DNA from: Fimenecus sp045631075
GTDB lineage: Bacteria; Bacillota; Clostridia; Oscillospirales; Acutalibacteraceae
Direction: 5' to 3'
Length of the DNA: 7,720 bases
Assembly (NCBI GenBank): GCA_045631075.1
Contig: JAZQUC010000212.1
Location: 1 to 7,720 of the forward strand
The notes under the pieces: generated by a model
Told to the model about the DNA's origin: nothing
Databases searched by the model: none
The model's input: the letters and a program-made list of their open reading frames with translations, nothing else
Position numbers and translations under genes: made by a program
Shown here: in pieces, positions 1 to 5,220 of the stretch
Numbering within the stretch: the first letter of the stretch is position 1
Layout of the letters: the number at the start of each line of letters is the position of its first letter

Positions 1-348
1 ACCTACGATATCACCCACGTCAAACTTCTTGAAATCCGCATAGGATTCTTCGCCGATGCTGTCTCTTGCCACATAAGACTGAATATTACCCTTTAAATCC
101 TGAATGTTACAGAATGATGCTTTACCCATAACACGCTTTGACATCATACGACCTGCAACACGTACAACCTTGCCCTCAAGTTCGTCAAAGTTTTCCTTAA
201 TATCAGCACTGTGATGTGTCTGGTCATACTTAGTGATTACAAATGGGTCCTTGCCTTCTTCTTGTAATGCCTTAAGCTTTTCCTGACGAATTCTCTGCTG
301 TTCGCCTAAATCAAGTTCAGGCTGATTCTGCTTAATATTATCTGCCAT
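1..348 (-). CDS. lysS: Lysyl-tRNA synthetase, class II, N-terminal part (runs off the left edge)
   Basis: Charges tRNA-Lys with lysine in the cytoplasm. Only the first 116 codons are present; the reading frame is still open at position 1, so the catalytic class II core lies outside the window. The visible part has the charged N-terminal helix typical of bacterial LysRS (about residues 14-33, EQQRIRQEKLKAL), then the start of the OB-fold anticodon-binding domain from about residue 60 (VVRVAGRMMSKRVMGKASF, then IQDLKGNIQSYV). That OB-fold pattern is highly characteristic of class II LysRS. The ATG at 346-348 is preceded by AAGGTG at 355-360, six bases upstream, which overlaps the greA stop codon. 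Only 10 bases separate the two genes, so lysS is probably co-transcribed with and translationally coupled to greA. The greA-lysS pair is a common arrangement in Firmicutes. Family assignment is secure; completeness cannot be judged. Confidence 0.95.
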   Translation of the reverse strand, partial: MADNIKQNQPELDLGEQQRIRQEKLKALQEEGKDPFVITKYDQTHHSADIKENFDELEGKVVRVAGRMMSKRVMGKASFCNIQDLKGNIQSYVARDSIGEESYADFKKFDVGDIVG

Positions 349-354
349 TTTATT

Positions 355-360
355 CACCTT
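355..360 (-). promoter_or_regulatory. Ribosome-binding site of lysS overlapping the greA stop codon
   Basis: AAGGTG lies six bases before the lysS ATG and shares bases with the greA TAA stop (359-361). Ribosomes finishing greA would be placed directly on the lysS start, which suggests translational coupling (inference). Confidence 0.7.
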
Positions 361-826
361 ATCTTGTGATTTCTACAATCTTGAATTCAAGAGTACCATT
401 TGGTACTTCAACAGTAACTTTTTCACCCTTCTTATGGCCGATGAGAGCCTTACCAACTGGTGATTCGTCTGAAATCTTACCAACAGCAGGGTCAGCCTGT
501 GCAAAACCTACGATTGTGTAAGTATATGTCTTTTTCTTTTTATCTGTAAGCTTAACTGTTGAGCCGATATGAACGTTTTCATTACCGAGTGAATCAACGT
601 CAAGAACCTTAGCTGTTTTAAGAATATGCTCAATTTCGCTGATACGTGCTTCAAGCTTAGCCTGATCGTTCATAGCTTCATCATATTCACTGTTTTCTGA
701 CAAGTCACCAAAGCTCTTTGCAAGTTTGATTTTTTCAGCAGCTTCTTTTCTTCCTTCAACCTTTAATTGGTCGAGTTCTGCCTCAAGTTCCTTAAGACCT
801 TCTAATGTAAGTAATGTTTCTGCCAT
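359..826 (-). CDS. greA: Transcription elongation factor GreA
   Basis: GreA enters the secondary channel of RNA polymerase and stimulates cleavage of backtracked RNA, rescuing stalled complexes. The 155-residue product has the family's usual length. Residues 1-75 form the N-terminal coiled coil; its tip carries the acidic pair D41 and E44 in FGDLSENSEYDEA, the residues that hold the catalytic metal in characterised GreA. Residues from about 80 to 155 form the FKBP-like C-terminal domain (ISDESPVGKALIGHKKGE is the signature stretch). The start at ATG 824-826 is chosen because AAGGAG lies 8 bases upstream (835-840) and because D41 and E44 then fall at the same numbers as in E. coli. An in-frame start at 878-880 would add 18 residues without family resemblance and lies about 10 bases after the predicted transcription start. 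It is transcribed from the strong promoter at 898-926 and followed after 10 bases by lysS. Confidence 0.97.
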   Translation of the reverse strand: MAETLLTLEGLKELEAELDQLKVEGRKEAAEKIKLAKSFGDLSENSEYDEAMNDQAKLEARISEIEHILKTAKVLDVDSLGNENVHIGSTVKLTDKKKKTYTYTIVGFAQADPAVGKISDESPVGKALIGHKKGEKVTVEVPNGTLEFKIVEITR

Positions 827-834
827 TTTTAAAA

Positions 835-840
835 CTCCTT
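835..840 (-). promoter_or_regulatory. Ribosome-binding site that decides the greA start
   Basis: AAGGAG (within AAAAGGAG, 835-842) sits 8 bases before the ATG at 824-826. It is the best SD match near the gene and rules against the longer in-frame start at 880. Confidence 0.85.
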
Positions 841-851
841 TTATAGGGATT

Positions 852-888
852 TTGGGCACAACGAAACAAGCAGTTCGCACTGCCCCAA
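852..888 (-). promoter_or_regulatory. Hairpins in the greA 5' leader
   Basis: The predicted 65-base leader of the greA mRNA contains GCAGT-GCGA-ACTGC at 870-883, a perfect 5-bp stem closed by a GNRA-type tetraloop. Around it, TTGGGGCA (881-888) can pair with TGCCCAA (852-858) if one G bulges; its GCA overlaps the inner stem, so the two pairings compete in part. The SD is not covered, so a role in mRNA stability is as likely as any regulatory role. Structure was judged by eye only. Confidence 0.4.
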
Positions 889-922
889 TTAAACTATATT
901 ATATTAAATAAAATTCGTTGTG
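857..922. repeat. 9-bp inverted repeat flanking the greA promoter
   Basis: CACAACGAA at 857-865 is the exact reverse complement of TTCGTTGTG at 914-922; 48 bases separate the arms. The right arm occupies the -35/spacer side of the greA promoter and the left arm lies in the transcribed leader, so the arms bracket the -10 box and start site. The whole hairpin can form in RNA only on transcripts reading through from upstream. An operator pair is possible but unproven. Confidence 0.4.
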
Positions 923-926
923 TCAA
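898..926 (-). promoter_or_regulatory. Consensus housekeeping sigma promoter for greA-lysS
   Basis: On the minus strand the -35 box is TTGACA (921-926), followed by exactly 17 bases and the -10 box TATAAT (898-903): both hexamers and the spacing match the sigma-A/sigma-70 consensus perfectly. Transcription should start near 891, giving a leader of about 65 bases before the greA ATG. The TGA stop of the upstream unknown gene (923-925) is embedded in the -35 box. Such an optimal promoter predicts strong constitutive expression of greA and lysS, independent of the division operon upstream. Confidence 0.88.
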
Positions 927-1690
927 GAGAAATGAACATCCTCTCTTCTCTTTTTTTCATTATTTACCATCAAATTATCAAAAAAGCACTCTCCCAATGA
1001 AAACACACCGCATAATTCATATAATGCTGAATAAAAATCGTATTCAGATACACCGTCAGGCAACAAGCCTTCATATATAGACGGAACTGAAAAATCATCA
1101 CCTGATGTAACATTTATAAGTTCGTCCTTTGTTCTTATGGTCATGATATTTGTATCAGCATTTATTTTTATATCTTTATCCGCAAAATCGTTTGTTAGTA
1201 CAAGGCACATACCTGTATTTTCCCGTATTCGTTCACACACATCATAATACTTTTCTTTGTCTTCTGTTGCTATTGTTATTGAAGATGAAAATAATGATAA
1301 CTTTTCTGTGAAGTCAGTATATATTCCCTGTTTATCAAGTATTGATATATTCAGCAGATTCCGTTTATCTGTATTATTTTTAATAATATCAAGAAATGTA
1401 TTTTTCATAACTTTATCATATAATTTTTCACTTTTATAAACGCCAATATTCATATCCCTTGGTATATCAATTTCACAATTAACAATAAGTCTTGATGCAC
1501 ATTTACCCACATATAAAAGGACTTTTTCCCAATCAATCCCCTTTTTACCAATACACACATCAAGAATATAAAACGGTGCTCCTTTAAAAACCGGAATTGC
1601 TGACAAATTATATTCATCCTTTTTTAATGCACCAAACAGTTTTTCAAAAGCAGTCTGATTTCTACGATTTATTTTCAGTACACAGAACAT
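923..1690 (-). CDS. Unrecognised 255-residue protein downstream of the S41 gene
   Basis: I do not recognise a family. The protein has no signal peptide and no clear membrane segment, so it is probably cytoplasmic. It is rich in Lys, Asn, Ile and Asp. The middle alternates predicted strands and helices (about 112-166: NLLNISILDK, then SSITIATEDKEKYYDVCERI, then MCLVLTND), which resembles a Rossmann-like or other alpha/beta fold, and there is a short helical C-terminal stretch (SEYDFYSALYELCGVF, 215-230). Seven cysteines are scattered without a metal-binding pattern. The ATG (1688-1690) has GGAGG 8 bases upstream, but that site lies inside the hairpin at 1694-1727. It begins 45 bases after the S41 stop and has no visible promoter of its own, so it probably depends on read-through from the division operon. 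Its stop codon lies within the -35 box of the greA promoter. The length and good SD make it a real gene; function is unknown. Confidence 0.8.
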   Translation of the reverse strand: MFCVLKINRRNQTAFEKLFGALKKDEYNLSAIPVFKGAPFYILDVCIGKKGIDWEKVLLYVGKCASRLIVNCEIDIPRDMNIGVYKSEKLYDKVMKNTFLDIIKNNTDKRNLLNISILDKQGIYTDFTEKLSLFSSSITIATEDKEKYYDVCERIRENTGMCLVLTNDFADKDIKINADTNIMTIRTKDELINVTSGDDFSVPSIYEGLLPDGVSEYDFYSALYELCGVFSLGECFFDNLMVNNEKKRREDVHFS

Positions 1691-1727
1691 AAAAAATCCC
1701 TCCGCACTATTCTATGCAAAGGGATTT
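1691..1727 (-). terminator. Intrinsic terminator-like hairpin that also contains the SD of the next gene
   Basis: Read on the minus strand, AAATCCCTTTGCA (1715-1727) pairs with TGCGGAGGGATTT (1694-1706): 13 pairs including two G-U wobbles, with an 8-base loop (1707-1714). Six Us (1696-1691; three of them in the stem) end directly at the ATG of the unknown gene. This is a good Rho-independent terminator for the ftsE-to-S41 operon. The right arm contains GGAGG (1699-1703), the ribosome-binding site of the next gene, so in any read-through mRNA the same hairpin would hide it. It may therefore act both as a terminator and as a translational block. Confidence 0.75.
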
Positions 1728-1735
1728 GTCTTTAT

Positions 1736-2935
1736 TTAATTACCTAAAAGGTTCATAGCCTTCTTGTACTGTGCATCATCGTCAAGAGCAAGCATTTCAA
1801 ATCTTGAATACTGTTCTGATGTAAGAGAAACATTGTAGTCAGGTTCAATTCCTGTACCGTTAAAGCTTTCACTTTTATACGGAAGAATTGTTGCAACTGT
1901 CAATGCAACTGCACTTCCGTCGCTTAATTCGAAGATTTTCTGCATTGTTCCGTTACCTGCGGTTTTATCACCAACAAGCTGTGCCACACCAAAGTCACGA
2001 AGGTCACAAGCAAAAAGTTCAGCAGCACCTGATGTCTTATTATTAACAAGAATTACAATAGCAAAGCCTGTACTGTCAGAATCAGATGTAAATGTTTCAA
2101 TAACATTACCATCCTTATCAACAGCCGTTGCTATGGCATTTGTACCTTCAGTTGCAATCGGTACAATCATATCAATACATTCTGCAACATTAGAAATAAG
2201 TCCTGTATCATTATTGCGAACATCAAAAATTACAGAAGAAACATCTTTTTTATTCATATAATCAAATGCATCCTGTAATTGTTGTGCAGTAGTGCTATAA
2301 AATGCTGTGATTTTAATATAACCAACATTACCATTTATACTGTAATAAACAGTTTGTGCCGAATATCCTCGTGCAACGGAAACAGTTCTTGAAACACCAT
2401 CATGTGAATAAGTTACCTGAACATTAGTAAGCTTTTCACCCTCAAGGCTGTTCAAAAGCTCTGTATAGTTGGTACGATTCACCTTAACAGAATCAACAGC
2501 AGTTATGACATCACCCTTCTGAATACCCTGAAGTTGTGCAGGAGAGCCCTCAGAAACCTCGGAAACATATATATTGTTATTTTCGCTGTCATATACAGCA
2601 ATAACACCTATGCCACCTTTATTTCCTTTTTCCTCTTCTTTGTAATCAACATATTCATCTGGTGTCATATAATGGCTATATCGGTCACCGATGCCATCAA
2701 CATAACCGTCAGAAATCATTGTTTTAAGGAGATTTTCATTCATCTCACCAAAATAATTTTCACGAACCAACTCGTCAATTTCTGAAATAGTAGAGTGAAT
2801 TCCTGAACGGGCTGAAACATCTTTTATGATACCATTATAAACGCCCATTGCCACCATCATTGTAATTGTTACAGTCAAAGCAACTGCAATAAAAACACAG
2901 GAAATGGCAAGTCCTAATGGAATTTTTTTATTCAA
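1736..2935 (-). CDS. Membrane-anchored S41-family (CtpA/Tsp-like) protein, predicted catalytically inactive
   Basis: S41 C-terminal processing proteases cut unfolded or tagged exported proteins outside the membrane. In this 399-residue protein, residues 5-30 form a signal anchor. About 35-100 are the helical N-terminal region (YVDGIGDRYSHYMTPDEY is a family hallmark), about 105-190 the PDZ domain (GGIGVIAV, then SPAQLQGIQKGDVITAVD), and about 195-375 the protease core (VGYIKITAF, then GTGIEPD). However, the Ser/Lys pair is missing. Alignment to the SASASE and FGKGTVQ motifs of E. coli Tsp puts Gly303 (in TSGAAE) at the serine and Asn328 (in TAGNGTMQ) at the lysine, with the family's 25-residue spacing kept; the helper Gln is retained (Q332). 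The usual DLRNNPGG is DVRNNDTG. It is probably a pseudoprotease, perhaps a binding or scaffold protein. The start is TTG (2933-2935) with AAAGGA 9 bases upstream and an in-frame stop just before. It follows the LytM gene after 31 bases. Confidence 0.9.
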   Translation of the reverse strand: MNKKIPLGLAISCVFIAVALTVTITMMVAMGVYNGIIKDVSARSGIHSTISEIDELVRENYFGEMNENLLKTMISDGYVDGIGDRYSHYMTPDEYVDYKEEEKGNKGGIGVIAVYDSENNNIYVSEVSEGSPAQLQGIQKGDVITAVDSVKVNRTNYTELLNSLEGEKLTNVQVTYSHDGVSRTVSVARGYSAQTVYYSINGNVGYIKITAFYSTTAQQLQDAFDYMNKKDVSSVIFDVRNNDTGLISNVAECIDMIVPIATEGTNAIATAVDKDGNVIETFTSDSDSTGFAIVILVNNKTSGAAELFACDLRDFGVAQLVGDKTAGNGTMQKIFELSDGSAVALTVATILPYKSESFNGTGIEPDYNVSLTSEQYSRFEMLALDDDAQYKKAMNLLGN

Positions 2936-2950
2936 AGGACATCATCCTTT
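2933..2950 (-). promoter_or_regulatory. SD hairpin over the TTG start of the S41-like gene
   Basis: On the minus strand AAAGGA (2945-2950), the SD, is followed by a 5-base loop and TCCTTT (2934-2939), its exact complement. The last two Ts of the right arm are the first two bases of the TTG start codon (2933-2935). SD and start would be paired with each other in the free mRNA, which should lower translation. The stem is only 6 bp, so a ribosome translating the upstream gene could open it. Confidence 0.5.
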
Positions 2951-2966
2951 ACATTAATTTTGCACC

Positions 2967-4325
2967 TTACACCAATGGTGATGGAAGATAAATCTCAGGA
3001 TTAATTCTGTTACCGTTAAGACGCATTTCAAAGTGAAGATGTGAACCTGCAACAGGATTTGATTCACTTGGTCGTGGCCAACAGTTACCTGTATTACCAA
3101 CAAGACCAATTACCTGTCCCTGTTTAACCTTATCACCAACACTTACATATCGCGCATCAAGGTGAGCTCCCAATGAACTGAGACCATTACCGTGGTCAAT
3201 ATTAATATAATGACCATTTGATGATGCAATATATGAAGATTTTGTAACAACACCGTCAGCAACTGCATAGAACTTTGCACCCTTTGTGGTGTAATATGTT
3301 TTACCATTGATTACTCTGTTTGCAGGACCGCAAAGGTCAACTGATGCAGTACCACGAGAAGAATGCTGAGCATAAGTTGCTGTGTAATAAACCGTAGGCT
3401 CCTGAATCGGAGAGATAAGTCCTTTTGAAGAAACCTTGAACTTATGGTTTACATTACTGTTAGAAACAGTACCATCACCCTTTGAGCCCTCGTTGTTAAT
3501 TTCTTTGTCAAGCTGCGCGGCAAAATCAGCCTTTTCCTTTTCAGCCTGTGCCATCAACTGCTGATAATATGCACTATCCTGACTGTATTTACCGATAATT
3601 TCGTTCTGTTTTCTGATATTAGCATCATTCTTTGCCTGAGCAGCTTTAACTTCGCTCATTTTAACATCAAGAACTGCTTTTTCAGCCTGCTGTTCAGCAC
3701 GGTCAGCTTCCACGCTCTTTTTCTTTTCTTCAACCTCTGAACGCTTTGCATCTAAATCCTCAAGCATACGATTGAGTTCTTTTATCTTTTCTTCAAGCTC
3801 TTTTATAACACCTGTATCGTGTTTTGCAACCTGACGAAGAAATTCACTTCTTGCGAGGAAATCCGAAAAATCAGTTGCACTTAAAAATATTTCAAGTTCG
3901 GAAGTTTCGCCTGCCATATATGTAGCACGAAGACGCTTACGAAGAAGTTCCTGTGTGTCAGCAATATCCTTTTCCTGCTGTTTCATCTGTGCATTAACTT
4001 CTTTGATTTCTTTTTCAAGTTCCTTGATACGAGCTTCAAACTCCTTGATTTTAGCAGTCAACTCACTGATTTTTTTCTGAATTGGAGCCATTTCCTTTTC
4101 AATCAAGGCAATCTTTTGGTCTATAATACGGCTTTGTTCCTGCAACTGTTCAAGTTTTTTCTTAGCATTAGCTTGTCCCTTATTGCTTTCTGCAATTTCC
4201 TGCTCGTACTTTTCAATCTCGGCATCAAATTCAGCAAGAGTTTTTGCTGATGCTGAAAACGGAATTGCAGTGAAGAGTAACATTGCTGCTAAAAGAACAG
4301 AGAATATTTTAGTGCTATTTTTCAC
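2967..4325 (-). CDS. Exported coiled-coil protein with LytM/M23 domain, the probable FtsEX-controlled wall hydrolase or activator (EnvC-like)
   Basis: Predicted partner of FtsEX in peptidoglycan splitting. Residues 1-27 are a signal peptide ending in SASA, so the protein is exported. Residues 28 to about 280 form long Lys/Glu-rich coiled coils, including the conserved segment RLRATYMAGETSELEIFLSA and SDFLARSEFL (131-163), shared by the EnvC, CwlO and PcsB N-terminal domains that bind FtsX. A linker follows, then the LytM/M23 domain (about 300-447: KFYAVADGVV, HGNGLSSLGAHL, VSVGDKVKQGQVIGLVG, HLHFEMR). D330, H388, H429 and H431 match the metal and catalytic residues. The usual HxxxD is not present: Thr326 is at the His position, and the nearest His (H321) is nine residues before D330. 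It may therefore be inactive, as EnvC is, or use H321. The start is GTG (4323-4325), overlapping the end of ftsX by 11 bases; AAGGGAG (4334-4340) lies 8 bases upstream, inside ftsX. Confidence 0.92.
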   Translation of the reverse strand: MKNSTKIFSVLLAAMLLFTAIPFSASAKTLAEFDAEIEKYEQEIAESNKGQANAKKKLEQLQEQSRIIDQKIALIEKEMAPIQKKISELTAKIKEFEARIKELEKEIKEVNAQMKQQEKDIADTQELLRKRLRATYMAGETSELEIFLSATDFSDFLARSEFLRQVAKHDTGVIKELEEKIKELNRMLEDLDAKRSEVEEKKKSVEADRAEQQAEKAVLDVKMSEVKAAQAKNDANIRKQNEIIGKYSQDSAYYQQLMAQAEKEKADFAAQLDKEINNEGSKGDGTVSNSNVNHKFKVSSKGLISPIQEPTVYYTATYAQHSSRGTASVDLCGPANRVINGKTYYTTKGAKFYAVADGVVTKSSYIASSNGHYINIDHGNGLSSLGAHLDARYVSVGDKVKQGQVIGLVGNTGNCWPRPSESNPVAGSHLHFEMRLNGNRINPEIYLPSPLV

Positions 4326-5220
4326 TTACAACACTCCCTTGCTCTCTGAGATATTTGCCCATAGAAATAAGGCTTCCTACTGAACCTGTAAACATACCAA
4401 TTCCTGCGAACAATAAGAGAATGTATCCTGCGTAAGGACCAAAACTTACAGGCTTAAACAAATTAAGCATATCCTGGAAGATATATGAAACACCATAATA
4501 AAGTCCTGCAAGTACACCGAATGACACAAAGCTTGAAATAATACCTATTACGATACCTTCAATCATAAATGGCCAACGGATAAACCAGTTTGTTGCACCA
4601 ACAGCCTTCATAATACTGATTTCAAGTCGTCGTGAGAACATTGTAATACGAATTGTATTTGCAATGATAAACAATGAAACGACAAAGAGAAGAAGAACCA
4701 TTCCAGCAATTACTATTGTAACTGCGTAACGGATATCAATCAATTTATCAGCGATATCACTATTTTCTCGCACAGACTCAACACAATTCAAGTCCTTAAG
4801 TCCTGCGACAGTCTGTCGGAAGAAATTCATATCAAAAACAACAACTTTGTAAGCATCAGGCATAGGATTTTCCATACCATCAAGAAGTGCTGAATCTTCG
4901 CCCAACTCTTCCTTGCTCTTTTCAAAAGCTTCTTCCTTTGAAACAAAAATACAATCCTGAATATTACCTAAATCGTAAATATCCTGATTCATCTGTTCAA
5001 TTTGCTCATCAGTTGTTCCGTCTTCTATGTAAACCATAATAACATTCTGACTTTCAATCTTATCAAGCAATGCATTGATATTAAAGAAAAGCATTGAACC
5101 AAGACCGATAATTACAAGACAAGCCATCAAAACGGTAATTGACGCCAATGACATAAGGCGGTTTACCCAAACATTACGGAAACCTTCTTTTGTTAAATAA
5201 CCTAAACTTGCACCTTTCAT
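4315..5220 (-). CDS. ftsX: Cell division protein FtsX, membrane subunit of FtsEX
   Basis: FtsX is the integral membrane half of the FtsEX complex. It passes ATP-driven conformational change from FtsE to a cell-wall hydrolase or activator outside the membrane. The 301-residue protein has the standard plan: cytoplasmic N-terminus (GYLTKEGFRNVWVNRLMSLA), TM1 about 24-48, large extracellular loop about 51-163 containing the family segment NPMPDAYKV (118-126), then TM2 about 165-188, TM3 about 217-245 and TM4 about 263-288. The cytoplasmic stretch after TM2, NTIRITMFSRRLEISIMKAV followed by GATNWFIRWPFMIEG (188-222), is the conserved coupling region that contacts FtsE. The ATG overlaps the ftsE stop in an ATGA arrangement, with GGAGGTGA (5227-5234) 6 bases upstream, a long match to the 16S rRNA tail. 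Coupled translation would keep FtsE and FtsX in step. Confidence 0.97.
   Translation of the reverse strand: MKGASLGYLTKEGFRNVWVNRLMSLASITVLMACLVIIGLGSMLFFNINALLDKIESQNVIMVYIEDGTTDEQIEQMNQDIYDLGNIQDCIFVSKEEAFEKSKEELGEDSALLDGMENPMPDAYKVVVFDMNFFRQTVAGLKDLNCVESVRENSDIADKLIDIRYAVTIVIAGMVLLLFVVSLFIIANTIRITMFSRRLEISIMKAVGATNWFIRWPFMIEGIVIGIISSFVSFGVLAGLYYGVSYIFQDMLNLFKPVSFGPYAGYILLLFAGIGMFTGSVGSLISMGKYLREQGSVVSEK

Noticed and set aside
827..880. 18-residue N-terminal extension of greA from the in-frame ATG at 880
   Set aside because: No SD in front of it, it begins about 10 bases after the predicted transcription start, its sequence is unlike GreA, and the downstream ATG has a strong SD and gives the family's length and residue numbering.
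726..911. Plus-strand open frame of 61 codons
   Set aside because: Antisense to greA and its promoter, with no SD and low-complexity sequence; a shadow of the real gene.
2534..2785. Plus-strand open frame of 83 codons
   Set aside because: Antisense to the S41-like gene; the hydrophobic look comes from the complement of Glu/Lys/Asp codons.
2928..2945. Mini-ORF (MMSFE) overlapping the start of the S41-like gene as a possible leader peptide
   Set aside because: Its ATG touches the only SD, so a ribosome could not use both with normal spacing; TTG at 2935 fits the SD better.
3500..4240. Repetitive coiled-coil coding sequence as a DNA repeat
   Set aside because: The Lys/Glu pattern is at the protein level; no DNA unit is repeated exactly.
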